A stretch of DNA of 64,000 nucleotides from Candidatus Kouleothrix ribensis (lineage in GTDB: Bacteria; Chloroflexota; Chloroflexia; Chloroflexales; Roseiflexaceae): assembly GCA_016722075.1 (NCBI GenBank), contig JADKGW010000001.1:4030001-4094000 (forward strand). Direction: 5' to 3'. The notes below the pieces were generated by a model, which saw only the letters and a list, made by a program, of their open reading frames with translations, was not told the DNA's origin and ran no database searches. The first letter of the stretch is position 1; every line of letters starts with the position of its first letter. Positions 1 to 7,976 of the stretch are shown here, in pieces. The position numbers and the translations under genes were made by a program.

Positions 1-453
1 CTTGCCGGGCGCGACCTGGCCGGGCGGCGCATGATCCAGCGCACCAGCGCCGGCACCCAGGGCATGGTGCGCAGCCGCCAGGCCGATCTGCTGCTGGCCG
101 GCAGCTTCGTGGTGGCCGGGGCGACCGCGCGCTACCTGCGGCGGCACGCGCCGCCGTGCGTCACCTATGTGGTCACCGGCGTCTACCCCGATTGGGACGG
201 CGACGAGGATGCCGCCTGCGCCGACTACATGGCCGAGCTGGCGCGCTGCCGCGCGCCCGACCCCGTGCCCTACCTGCGCCGCGTGCGCGAGTCGTCGCCG
301 GGGCAAACTTTCGCCGACCCGGCGCGTCCCGAGTTCCCGGCAGCCGACCTGGAGTGCGCCACCGATCTCGACCGCTTCGATTTCGCCATGCTGGTCGAGC
401 GCCGCGACGGCCTGCTGATCATGCAGAAGGCGCCGGCCGGCGGCGCGCTCTAG
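1..453 (+). CDS. 2-phosphosulfolactate phosphatase (ComB) family, C-terminal part
   Basis: The frame is open from base 1, so only about the last 150 residues are present and the start lies outside the window. RTSAGTQG, then LLAGSFVVAGATARYL and WDGDEDAACADYM, match the conserved second half of ComB-family proteins. The founding member is a Mg-dependent phosphatase acting on 2-phosphosulfolactate in coenzyme M synthesis. In bacteria without coenzyme M the substrate is uncertain, so only the family is asserted. The gene ends in TAG and is convergent with the HAD hydrolase gene 23 bases away. Confidence 0.75.
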   Translation, partial: LAGRDLAGRRMIQRTSAGTQGMVRSRQADLLLAGSFVVAGATARYLRRHAPPCVTYVVTGVYPDWDGDEDAACADYMAELARCRAPDPVPYLRRVRESSPGQTFADPARPEFPAADLECATDLDRFDFAMLVERRDGLLIMQKAPAGGAL

Positions 454-476
454 CGCTGCGCCCGCAGGCTCAAAAG

Positions 477-1142
477 TTAATACTCAAAGCTCGCTAGCGC
501 CTCGGGCAGCTCGGCCAGCGTGCTGATCCGCAGGTGCGCGCGCGCTGCGGCGGGGCTACCGGCCTGCAAGCAGGCCCACGGGCCGCGCAGCAGAAACACC
601 GCCAGCATGCCCGCCGCCGCCGCCGGCGCCACGTCGTTGTCGGCCCGATCGCCGACGTACGCGATCCGCTCGGGCGGTGCGCCGGCCAGCGCGGCCATGC
701 GCGCGAAGAACTCGGGCGCCGGCTTCTCGATGCCCCAGCCCGCCGACGAGGCGACATACTCGACCGGCAGGTTCATGGCCCGCAGCGCCTGCTCGGCCTC
801 GGCCGGCTGGTTGCCAGCCAGCCCAACCCGGTAGCCGCGCCGGCGCAGCGCGGCCAGGCACGCCAGCGCGTCGGGGTAGAAATCGCGCGGCTCAAGCACA
901 ACCGCCTGCCCGGCGGCCTGGCGCGCGGCCTGCTCGCGCACCAGGTCGATGCCCGGCCGCACGATCTCGAACACGCGCCGGTGATGCTCGCCGCGCGCGA
1001 TCACCCCGCCCAGCACGCCGAAGAACGTTAGCAGCGGCACACCCAGCCACTCGGCCCACCCCGCCCACAGGCGCGTCTCGTCCACCAGCGTCTCGCCCAC
1101 GTCGAAAAACACAACCTCAATAGCCATAGTAGGATCGTTCAT
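477..1142 (-). CDS. HAD-superfamily hydrolase
   Basis: A 221-residue soluble protein. It begins with HAD motif I in the form FFDVGETLVDE (nucleophile Asp in DVGET), has motif II near AGNQP, the motif III lysine in EKPAPEFF, and motif IV as YVGDRADNDVAPA. The insert between motifs I and II is a helical type I cap, as in phosphoglycolate phosphatase-like enzymes. The substrate cannot be told from sequence. The start chosen is the ATG at 1142, which has an AGGAAG ribosome site about 10 bases upstream. A GTG at 1169 would add nine residues but its purine tract lies too close. It is convergent with the ComB-like gene. Confidence 0.8.
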   Translation of the reverse strand: MNDPTMAIEVVFFDVGETLVDETRLWAGWAEWLGVPLLTFFGVLGGVIARGEHHRRVFEIVRPGIDLVREQAARQAAGQAVVLEPRDFYPDALACLAALRRRGYRVGLAGNQPAEAEQALRAMNLPVEYVASSAGWGIEKPAPEFFARMAALAGAPPERIAYVGDRADNDVAPAAAAGMLAVFLLRGPWACLQAGSPAAARAHLRISTLAELPEALASFEY

Positions 1143-1189
1143 GGTGGTTGCAACTTCCTTCAAGCCCACTCCTTACCCTTTTCAGGCAT

Positions 1190-1310
1190 AGAATTTTTGC
1201 CCAGCACGCTGAGTCACGTGGATACCCCTCCCCCGTACCACCTCCCCTGCCAACAGCGGGAGCAAGCATTGGGAGCGGGGCGCAGGGGGGTGAGGGCCAA
1301 CATTGCAACC
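1190..1310 (+). repeat. Dispersed GC-rich repeat, family 1 (short copy)
   Basis: The stretch reading CCCAGCACGCT, then GGATACCCCTCCCCCGTACC, and ending in GGGGGGTGAGGGCC closely matches 14,233-14,415 and partly matches 23,761-23,812. It is the shortest of three copies and lies between divergently transcribed genes. It has no convincing coding content. Confidence 0.6.
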
Positions 1311-1395
1311 GCCATGTCTTTCGTCTTCGCCCACGCGCGGGCCGATCCTGTGGTAGTATCTGTGTGCCGCAAATATACGCGATGAAGGGGGAGCC

Positions 1396-2490
1396 GTGCT
1401 CGTCGATCACATCTATCATGGCGACAGCATCGAAGTGCTCGGCACCCTGCCCGAGCGCTCGGTCGACCTGATCTTCGCCGACCCGCCCTATAACCTGCAG
1501 CTACAGCACGAGCTCTGGCGCCCGAACAACACGCGCGTCGACGCCGTCGACGACGAGTGGGATCGCTTCGACGATTTCGCGGCCTACGATCGCTTCACGC
1601 GCGCCTGGCTGGCCGGCTGCCGGCGCGTGCTCAAGGACACCGGCACGCTCTGGGTGATCGGATCGTACCACAATATCTACCGTGTCGGCGCGATCCTCAT
1701 GGATCTGGGCTACTGGATCTTGAATGACGTGGTGTGGACCAAGACCAACCCCATGCCCAACTTTCGCGGCGTGCGCTTCACGAATGCTCACGAGACGCTG
1801 ATCTGGGCGCAGAAGCAGCGCGGCGCGCGCTACACCTTCAACTACGAGGCGATGAAGGCGCTCAACGACGGCCTGCAGATGCGTAGCGACTGGGCCTTGC
1901 CGATCTGCACCGGCGCCGAGCGGCTCAAGCTGAACGGCGCCAAGGCCCACGCCACTCAGAAGCCCGAGGCGCTGCTCTACCGCGTGATCCTGGCCACGTC
2001 GGCGCCTGGCGAGGTGGTGCTCGACCCATTCTTCGGCACCGGCACCACCGGCGCGGTGGCCAAGAAGCTGCACCGCCACTGGATCGGCATCGAGCGCGAC
2101 GAGCAGTATCTGCGTGTCGCTACCGAGCGGATCAGCCAGATCACGCCGCTGCCGTTCGACGCCGATGTGTTCAGCACCAGGCGCAAGCGCACCCAGGCGC
2201 GCGTGCCGTTCGGCGCACTGATTGAGCGCGGCCTGCTGCACCCCGGCCAATCGCTATTCCTGCGCGGCGACGAGTCGGTGGTGGCGGTGGTGCTGGCCGA
2301 CGGGCGAATCAAGTGCCGCGAGGCGCTCGGCTCGATCCACCAGGTGGGCCGCGCGCTGCTGCACGCACCGTGTAACGGCTGGGAGCAGTGGCTCTACCAC
2401 GATGCGAGCGATGGCCTGCGCCACCCGATCGATCGGCTGCGCGCGATCGTGTGGGCCGAGCTCGCGGCGCAGGCCGGTGGCCCGGCATGA
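1396..2490 (+). CDS. CcrM-like DNA adenine-N6 methyltransferase
   Basis: A 364-residue beta-class methyltransferase, close in length to CcrM (about 358). The catalytic DPPY is at residues 29-32 in FADPPYNLQL and precedes the SAM-binding DPFFGTGTTG at about residue 210, the order expected for this class. The last 100 residues (from about RVPFGALIERGLLHPGQ) look like the RAMA domain found at the C-terminus of CcrM-type enzymes. A GANTC target is therefore plausible, but it is inferred by family. No restriction endonuclease is adjacent, so it looks like an orphan methylase. The start is GTG at 1396 with GGGGGAG only two bases upstream, which is unusually tight. The stop overlaps the next start as ATGA, suggesting coupled translation. 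Confidence 0.88.
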   Translation: MLVDHIYHGDSIEVLGTLPERSVDLIFADPPYNLQLQHELWRPNNTRVDAVDDEWDRFDDFAAYDRFTRAWLAGCRRVLKDTGTLWVIGSYHNIYRVGAILMDLGYWILNDVVWTKTNPMPNFRGVRFTNAHETLIWAQKQRGARYTFNYEAMKALNDGLQMRSDWALPICTGAERLKLNGAKAHATQKPEALLYRVILATSAPGEVVLDPFFGTGTTGAVAKKLHRHWIGIERDEQYLRVATERISQITPLPFDADVFSTRRKRTQARVPFGALIERGLLHPGQSLFLRGDESVVAVVLADGRIKCREALGSIHQVGRALLHAPCNGWEQWLYHDASDGLRHPIDRLRAIVWAELAAQAGGPA

Positions 2491-3059
2491 CCGACCGGCT
2501 GATCTTGATACGCCACTCGCAGTCGCGGCCGGCACCGGGCCTGGCGCCCAGCCACTACCCGCTGACCGAGCTAGGCCGGCGGCGCTGCCGGGCGCTCGCC
2601 GCTCGCCTGGCAGCCTACGCGCCCGACCTGATCGTCGCCAGCGACGAGCGCAAGACGCGCGAGACCGCCGCGCTCACCGCCGCGCACATGGGCCTGCCGC
2701 ACGTCGTCGCGCCCGATCTGCACGAGCATCGCCGCGAGCAGGTCGGCTGGCTGGCGCAAGAGCAGTTCGACGCGTCAGTGCAGGCCGGGTTCGCCCAGCC
2801 CGACGCGCGCGTGTTTGGCGAGGAGACCTTCAACCAGGCTCGCGACCGCTTCGCGGGTGGTGTGCGCGCGGCGCTCGCACAGCACGCCGGCCACCGGATC
2901 GCGATCGTCACCCATGGCACTGTGCTGGCGCTGTTCATCGCCCAGCACGCCGGTGTCGCGGCCATGCCATTCTGGCACAGCCTGGGCATGCCCGCGATCG
3001 TGGTAGTGGCACTGCCCGGCTACCGCTTGCTCGAGGTCGTCGAGCAGGTGCGCGAGTGA
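2487..3059 (+). CDS. Histidine phosphatase family protein (phosphoglycerate mutase-like)
   Basis: A 190-residue protein that starts with the phosphatase motif LILIRHSQS, where the RH histidine is the phospho-acceptor. It has a second-half VTHGTVLALF motif supplying the other catalytic histidine. SDERKTRETA matches the conserved arginine-rich segment of the family. It probably hydrolyses a small phosphate ester, but the substrate is unknown. The ATG at 2487 lies inside the methyltransferase stop (ATGA), so the two genes form one translational unit. A longer upstream frame exists but overlaps the methyltransferase extensively and is not needed. Confidence 0.85.
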   Translation: MTDRLILIRHSQSRPAPGLAPSHYPLTELGRRRCRALAARLAAYAPDLIVASDERKTRETAALTAAHMGLPHVVAPDLHEHRREQVGWLAQEQFDASVQAGFAQPDARVFGEETFNQARDRFAGGVRAALAQHAGHRIAIVTHGTVLALFIAQHAGVAAMPFWHSLGMPAIVVVALPGYRLLEVVEQVRE

Positions 3060-3157
3060 GCCGGAACTTTTCGCGCGGTGGCGCCGTCCTCAGGGTATGA
3101 ATGAAGCCATGCCGGTGTACAAACCCATCGGCTGCGTGTAACCCGAGGAGGCAGATC

Positions 3158-3898
3158 ATGAACCAGCGCAATAGCATAGTCGGCATCATCGCGAGCGTAC
3201 TACTGCTGGCGGTGCTCGTGGGCATAGGGGCGCTGCTGTACACCCGCCCGGCTGCGGCGCAGGCGGGTAGCGGCGTGCCGGGCATGCGCCAGGTGGCCGT
3301 AGTTGGCCACGGCGAAGTCAAGGCCCGGCCCGACACCGCCACCGTGCAGATCGGCGTCGAGACCGAGGCGGCAACCGCCAAAGATGCCCTGGCGCAGAAC
3401 AACGCGCAGGCCCAGGCACTTCAGAAGAAGCTGGCCGAGCTAGGCGTTGACGCGAAGGATATGCAGACCAGCAACTTCAGCATCTTCCCGGCCTACGGCA
3501 CCGACGGCCGGCAAGTAACCGGCTACCGCGTCAGCAATACGGTGACCGTGACGATCCGCCAGCTCGACCAGGCCGGCGCGCTGCTCGACCAGGTGGTGCA
3601 GGCCGGTGCGAACAGCATCTACGGCATCAGCTTTAGCGTCGACGACCCGCAGAAGCTGCTCGAGCAGGCGCGTGTGCAGGCCGTGGCCGATGCGAAGGCG
3701 CGGGCGGGCCAGCTGGCCGCTGCCGGCGGCGCAAGTGTGGGCGATGTGCTGGTGATCAGCGAGAACGTTAGCTCGCCGCCGGTGGTGCCCCTGGCCATGC
3801 TCGATCGTGCCGCCGCCGAGCAGGCCCCCAGCGTACCGGTGCAGCCCGGCGAGCAGAGCTTCAGCGTCGATGTGCAGGCGACCTTCGCGCTGCGCTAG
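3158..3898 (+). CDS. SIMPL-domain (DUF541) exported protein
   Basis: A 246-residue protein with an N-terminal export signal (IVGIIASVLLLAVLVGIGAL, then PAAAQ), which is cleaved or left as an anchor. The rest is a SIMPL/DUF541 domain: VAVVGHGEVKARPDTA, the alternating amphipathic region with QKKLAELGV, the YRVSNTVTVTIR strand, and a C-terminal FSVDVQATFAL strand. Family members include the periplasmic protein YggE and BP26, with poorly defined roles in stress or as oligomeric channel-like shells. The start at ATG 3158 is supported by GAGGAGG six bases upstream. A strong hairpin follows the stop. Confidence 0.87.
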   Translation: MNQRNSIVGIIASVLLLAVLVGIGALLYTRPAAAQAGSGVPGMRQVAVVGHGEVKARPDTATVQIGVETEAATAKDALAQNNAQAQALQKKLAELGVDAKDMQTSNFSIFPAYGTDGRQVTGYRVSNTVTVTIRQLDQAGALLDQVVQAGANSIYGISFSVDDPQKLLEQARVQAVADAKARAGQLAAAGGASVGDVLVISENVSSPPVVPLAMLDRAAAEQAPSVPVQPGEQSFSVDVQATFALR

Positions 3899-3931
3899 GG
3901 CCAGCGTGCGTAGAGCTGGCATGTGTGGGTG

Positions 3932-3964
3932 TTGCAAAGGCGGGCCGATGGCCCGCCTTTGCAA
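3932..3964. terminator. Bidirectional terminator hairpin
   Basis: A perfect 15-bp inverted repeat (arms 3932-3946 and 3950-3964) encloses the three-base loop GAT. It lies between the convergent SIMPL and nuoE genes, the expected place for a shared terminator. There is no pronounced U-tract on either side. Confidence 0.7.
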
Positions 3965-4021
3965 TGCCGCCGGCCCGCGCCCCGCAACCACGCCAGGGGC
4001 GCGCGGGCGAGTATGGGGGTG

Positions 4022-4546
4022 TTAGCGCTCGGCGAAGCGCCCCGAGATACTTAGCACCTCGCCCGAGGCGGCGCGCTGGCGCAGCTCGGTGATCATGGCA
4101 TCGACCTTCTCGGGGGTGTCGATATTGCGGTAGTACTCGAGGTTGGCCTGCAGCATCGGCGCGCGGTCGCAGTCGGCCAGGCACTTCACGCGCTGGAGCG
4201 TGAACATGCCGTCGGGCGTGGTTTGCTCGGGCGCGATGCCCAGCTTGGCCTCGAGCGTGGCCACCAGCTGCTCGGCGCCCAGGAAGCAGCACGGCACGTC
4301 GTCGCACACCTGCAGCACCCACCTGCCGACCGGCTTGTTGTAGAACAGCGTGTAGAAGCCGACCACCTCGAACACATCGGTGGATGGCAGCTCAAGGATC
4401 GCCGCGACCTCGCGGATGGCCGCGTCGTCGAGGTGGCCATATTCGTCTTGCGCCACATACAGCAACGGCAACACCGCGCTGCGGCGCTGGTCGTAGCGCG
4501 CCAGAATGGCATCGATCTCGGGGCCATGATTATCACGCAGAGCCAT
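4022..4546 (-). CDS. nuoE: NADH-quinone oxidoreductase subunit E
   Basis: A 174-residue thioredoxin-fold 2Fe-2S protein, the 24-kDa subunit of the complex I NADH-oxidising arm. The four cluster ligands are visible as C81 and C86 (CDDVPC) and C122 and C126 (CLADC). The N-terminal helical part (AVLPLLYVAQDEYGHL) and the FYTLFYN segment are typical. It is the last nuo gene here, and nuoF does not follow: the next gene is convergent. It is separated from nuoD by a 283-base gap filled with tandem repeats, so it may depend on read-through or its own promoter. The ATG at 4546 has a weak AGGA site. Confidence 0.95.
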   Translation of the reverse strand: MALRDNHGPEIDAILARYDQRRSAVLPLLYVAQDEYGHLDDAAIREVAAILELPSTDVFEVVGFYTLFYNKPVGRWVLQVCDDVPCCFLGAEQLVATLEAKLGIAPEQTTPDGMFTLQRVKCLADCDRAPMLQANLEYYRNIDTPEKVDAMITELRQRAASGEVLSISGRFAER

Positions 4547-4584
4547 GCTTTTATCCTACTTGGTTGCAGATTGTTTCGGTTGCA

Positions 4585-4751
4585 GGGTGACAAGGTGACA
4601 GGGTGACAGGGTGACAGGGTGACAGGGTGACAGGATGACACGGTGACACGGTGACACGGTGACACGGTGACAGGGTGACACGGTGACACGGTGACAGGGT
4701 GACACGGTGACACGGTGACAGGGTGACAGGGTGACAAGGTGACAAGGCGAC
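4585..4751. repeat. 9-bp tandem array, unit GGTGACAGG / GGTGACACG
   Basis: About 18 consecutive nonamers of the GGTGACAGG type, alternating between an A-G-G and an A-C-G ending. They occupy the first half of the nuoD-nuoE gap. They are nearly perfect, which indicates recent slippage. No spacers separate the units, so this is not a CRISPR array. Confidence 0.95.
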
Positions 4752-4822
4752 AACCTGCGAACCTGCGAACCTGCGAACCTGCGAACTTGCGAACCTGCGA
4801 ACTTGCGAACTTGCGAACCCTC
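4751..4822. repeat. 9-bp tandem array, unit GCGAACCTG
   Basis: About eight nonamers of GCGAACCTG or GCGAACTTG directly abut the preceding array and end a few bases before the nuoD stop codon. The core AACCTGC is shared with the arrays at 12,214 and 45,385, so it appears to belong to a genome-wide short-repeat family. Confidence 0.93.
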
Positions 4823-4829
4823 CAACCCA

Positions 4830-6095
4830 CTACCGATCGACTTCGCCCAGCACCGGGTCCATCGAGGCGATCAGCGCCACCAGGTCGGCCATCAGGCGGC
4901 CCTTGGCCGAGTACGGCAGCGCCTGCAGGTTGATGAACGACGGCGCGCGGAAGTGTACGCGGTACGGCTTCGGGCTGCCGTCGCTGACGATATAGGTGCC
5001 TAGCTCGCCGCGCGGCGCCTCGATGCCCACATACGCATCGCCGATCGGCGGCTTGAAGCCCTCGGTCCACAGCTTGAAGTGGTGAATCAGCGATTCCATG
5101 CTGTGGGTAATCTCGCTCTTCGGCGGCGGCGAGATCTTGCGATCGGTGGTGGTGAACGGGCCTGGGCCAAGCTCTTGCAGCCGCCGCAGCGCCTGCCGGC
5201 AGATCTTCACGCTCTCGCGCATCTCGGCCATGCGCACCAGGTAGCGGTCGTAGATATCGCCGCGCTTGGCGATCGGGATGTCGAAGTCGTACAGCTCGTA
5301 GCCGCTGTAGGGCATGTCTTTGCGCAGATCCCAGGCGATCCCGGCGGCGCGCAGCATCGGCCCGCTGATGCCATAGGCAATCGCCGCGTCGGCGTCGATG
5401 ATGCCCACACCCACGGTGCGCTCGAGCCAGACCGGGTTGCCAGTCAGCAGATTCTCGTACTCATCGACTGAGCCGGGCATAATATTCAGGAACGCCTCGA
5501 CCGTCGGCACGAAGTCGTCGGGCAGGTCGTAGGCCAGGCCACCCACGCGGAAATAGCTGGTCATCAGGCGTGCGCCCGACACCAGCTCGAAGATGTCGAG
5601 GATCTGCTCGCGCTCGCGGAATGCGTACAGAAACACGCTCATGGCCGAGAGGTCGAGCGCATGCGAGCCGAGCCAGACCAGGTGGCTGGAGATGCGCTGC
5701 AGCTCGGTCAGGATCACGCGCGCGGTCTGGGCACGCGCCGGCACCTCGCAGCTCAGCAGCTTCTCAACCGCCAGCACATAGCTCAGGTTGTTCGACAGCG
5801 GCGCCAGGTAGTCCATGCGGTCGGTCAGCACCACCGCCTTCTGGTAGGTCTTGCTCTCCATGGTCTTCTCGATGCCGGTGTGCAGGAAGCCGACATCGGG
5901 CGCCACATTCACCACCGTCTCGCCGTCGAGCTCGACCACCAGCCGCAACACGCCATGGGTGCTGGGGTGATGCGGGCCCATGTTCAGCACCATCGTGTCA
6001 CGCTTACCCTCCAGCGCCGGCTGCGTAATCTCTTGCGGCGAGGGCACGGTGTAGGGGTACGCGTCGAGTGTGGGCGGCGCTGTGAGCGTGGTCAT
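4830..6095 (-). CDS. nuoD: NADH-quinone oxidoreductase subunit D
   Basis: A 421-residue homologue of the 49-kDa complex I subunit, which with NuoB forms the quinone-binding site at the top of the peripheral arm. Hallmarks are NMGPHHPSTHGVLR, GFLHTGIEK, the RMDYLAPL region and the C-terminal EAPRGELGTYIVSDGS and LVALIASMDPVLGEVDR. The length fits the family. The ATG at 6095 is preceded by AGAGG. It lies 60 bases downstream of nuoC in the same transcriptional direction and ends next to the nonamer arrays. Confidence 0.96.
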   Translation of the reverse strand: MTTLTAPPTLDAYPYTVPSPQEITQPALEGKRDTMVLNMGPHHPSTHGVLRLVVELDGETVVNVAPDVGFLHTGIEKTMESKTYQKAVVLTDRMDYLAPLSNNLSYVLAVEKLLSCEVPARAQTARVILTELQRISSHLVWLGSHALDLSAMSVFLYAFREREQILDIFELVSGARLMTSYFRVGGLAYDLPDDFVPTVEAFLNIMPGSVDEYENLLTGNPVWLERTVGVGIIDADAAIAYGISGPMLRAAGIAWDLRKDMPYSGYELYDFDIPIAKRGDIYDRYLVRMAEMRESVKICRQALRRLQELGPGPFTTTDRKISPPPKSEITHSMESLIHHFKLWTEGFKPPIGDAYVGIEAPRGELGTYIVSDGSPKPYRVHFRAPSFINLQALPYSAKGRLMADLVALIASMDPVLGEVDR

Positions 6096-6155
6096 GGCAA
6101 CCTCTAGGCAGTCTTGAGCTTTGAATTATGCGTTTGAATAACTCAGCACTCAACA

Positions 6156-6671
6156 CTATTCTTTGGCAAACGGCTTATGCGCGTAGATTTCGTCCTGGTT
6201 GAAGGTGAACGCGACCTCTTCACCCCCGAGCGGCACATCTTTGCGCAGCGGGTGGCCCTCCCAATCGTCGGGCAGCAGAATGCGCTGGAGGCCGGGGTGG
6301 CCCGCAAAGGTGATCCCCAGCAGGTCGTAGGTCTCGCGCTCTTGCCAGTTGGCGGTAGCCCACAGGCCAGTGAGCGTCGGCACGGCCTGGCCGTCGTTCG
6401 CGCCAACCTTCAGGCACACGCGGTGGCGATTGGCATGCGAGAGCAGGTGGTACACCACCTCGAAGCGCGGCGTGCGGCCGAGGTAATCGACACCGCAGAC
6501 ACTTGTGAGGAAGTTATAGTCGAGCGCCGGATCGTCGCGCAGGAAGCGCGCCACCTCGACGATCGCGTCGAGCCTGACATACACGCTCAGATCGCCGCAA
6601 TGCTCCCTAGCCTGCTCGATCGCGTCCGGCAGCGCCGCCCGCAGCCGCTCGATCACCGTCGCGTTGTTCAT
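6156..6671 (-). CDS. nuoC: NADH-quinone oxidoreductase subunit C
   Basis: A 171-residue homologue of the 30-kDa subunit, a peripheral-arm scaffold that docks NuoD. The conserved block WQERETYDLLGITFAGHP followed by RILLPDDWEGHPLRKD is present. It is a separate protein, not the NuoCD fusion of E. coli. The ATG at 6671 has a GAGGA site. It lies between nuoB and nuoD, with short gaps consistent with one operon. Confidence 0.96.
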   Translation of the reverse strand: MNNATVIERLRAALPDAIEQAREHCGDLSVYVRLDAIVEVARFLRDDPALDYNFLTSVCGVDYLGRTPRFEVVYHLLSHANRHRVCLKVGANDGQAVPTLTGLWATANWQERETYDLLGITFAGHPGLQRILLPDDWEGHPLRKDVPLGGEEVAFTFNQDEIYAHKPFAKE

Positions 6672-6737
6672 GGTTCCTCAATATCGCTTCGGGTGGGGTG
6701 TCGGGCTAGGCCATCGACACATCCTCACAAGGAAACG

Positions 6738-7253
6738 TTAGGCGTAGACCTTCTCTTTTTTCTCGAGCGGGCGCACCTCGCCGGTGATGCGCATGCGCTT
6801 GACCTTCTCGTGCAGCTGGATGATGCCGTCGATCAGCGCCTCGGGGCGCGGCGGGCAGCCGGCCACATACACATCGACCGGGATGATCTCGTCGACGCCC
6901 TGCACGATCGCGTAGTTATTGAACACGCCCGCGCACGACGCGCAATCGCCCATCGCGATCACCCACTTCGGGTCGCTCATCTGATCGTACAGGCGCCGCA
7001 CCACCGGGGCCATCTTGCGCGACACGCGCCCGGCCACGATGATCAGGTCGGCCTGGCGCGGCGAGGCGCGGTTGATCTCCATGCCGAAGCGCGAGAGATC
7101 GTAGTTCGCGGCCTGCGAGCCCATCATCTCGATCGCGCAGCAGGCCAGGCCGAACAGCAGCGGCCACATGGCGTTGGTGCGCCCCCAGTTCACCACCGTC
7201 TCGAGCGAGGTGGTGACAATGCCCATGTCGCCGGCTTTCTCTTCTAATCCCAT
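6738..7253 (-). CDS. nuoB: NADH-quinone oxidoreductase subunit B
   Basis: A 171-residue subunit carrying the terminal 4Fe-4S cluster N2. The ligand cysteines are visible: C38-C39 (LACCAIEMM), C104 (MGDCASC) and C133 (AGCPPRPEAL). The start is the ATG at 7253, giving MGLEEKAGDMG. A much longer upstream extension in this frame would run through all of nuoA and is rejected. The start overlaps the end of nuoA by ten bases, so the two are probably translationally coupled. Confidence 0.96.
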   Translation of the reverse strand: MGLEEKAGDMGIVTTSLETVVNWGRTNAMWPLLFGLACCAIEMMGSQAANYDLSRFGMEINRASPRQADLIIVAGRVSRKMAPVVRRLYDQMSDPKWVIAMGDCASCAGVFNNYAIVQGVDEIIPVDVYVAGCPPRPEALIDGIIQLHEKVKRMRITGEVRPLEKKEKVYA

Positions 7254-7600
7254 TCGAGCGCCCCTTTTTTCCAGATGTAAATGAAGCCGATCAACAGAAT
7301 GGCCATGAACAGGCCGATCTCGATCAGCCCGAACACGCCCAGGCGCTTGTACACCAGCGCGTAGGGAAAGAAGAAGATCACCTCGATATCGAACAGAATG
7401 AAGATCATGGCCACGAGGTTGAACTTGATCGGGAAGCGCCGCTGGGCCGAGCCGATCGGCTCCATCCCCGACTCGTAGGGCATCAGCTTGCGCCTGGTGG
7501 GCCGCTGTGGCCCCAGCAGCCCCGACACCACGATCACAAACACGGCGATAAACAGGGCCACCAGGAAGATCACCAGGATCGGCAGGTAATCCGAGAGCAT
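7244..7600 (-). CDS. nuoA: NADH-quinone oxidoreductase subunit A
   Basis: A 118-residue membrane subunit with three predicted helices: the N-terminal PILVIFLVALFIAVFVIVV, the central NLVAMIFILFDIEVIFFFPYA carrying the conserved acidic DIEV, and a C-terminal helix ending in IYIWKKGALEWD. It is the first gene of the nuo block. Either the ATG at 7600 or the GTG just before it at 7603 could be used. AAGGAG lies eight or five bases upstream respectively. Confidence 0.94.
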   Translation of the reverse strand: MLSDYLPILVIFLVALFIAVFVIVVSGLLGPQRPTRRKLMPYESGMEPIGSAQRRFPIKFNLVAMIFILFDIEVIFFFPYALVYKRLGVFGLIEIGLFMAILLIGFIYIWKKGALEWD

Positions 7601-7772
7601 CACGTACGCTCCTTACGGCAGGGGGCGGCCCGTGGCATGGGTGCCGCGCCGGCGCCGCGATCAGCCCGGCGCCAGGTGAGAAAGCTTGTGCGCCCTGCAT
7701 TATACCGTGTTTGAGGCTTGTGTCAAGAAGAACAAAGTTCAATCTGGGCTTCGCAGCACTCGTTCTGTCATT

Positions 7773-7926
7773 ATCTGGTTGGCATTTGGTCAGACGTATG
7801 GGGTTAGGACGCGGACGAGCACGGGCGAACGCGAACAGTGTACGCTCCGTCCGCGTTCGTCCGCGTGTGTCTGCGTCCCTGTACCCCAATAGTGAACACC
7901 TTCATCTGGTTGGCATTTGGTCAGAC
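7773..7926. mobile_element. MITE-like element, copy A, flanked by 23-bp direct repeats
   Basis: The 108 bases at 7796-7903 are the reverse-complement counterpart of the elements at 51,613 and 58,934. They run from a CAGACGTATGGGGTTAGG end to AATAGTGAACACCTT, with the same GTCCGCGTTCGTCCGCG interior. Two identical 23-bp copies that begin ATCTGGTTGGCATTTGG flank it (7773-7795 and 7904-7926). It occupies most of the 376-base gap between nuoA and the MBL hydrolase gene, both of which are transcribed away from it. No transposase is encoded. Confidence 0.8.
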
Positions 7927-7976
7927 TCAGGCGAATGTAGTATTATAGGCCAAACCGTATCAAGAAAGCGACAGCC

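Noticed and set aside
4551..4825. Short minus-strand frames with repeated SPCHPVT-type peptides
   Set aside because: They are translations of the nonamer arrays; the frames exist only because 9 is a multiple of 3.
7254..7889. N-terminal extension of nuoB to a 383-residue protein
   Set aside because: It would read through nuoA in another frame and through a mobile element. NuoB normally starts at the ATG at 7253.
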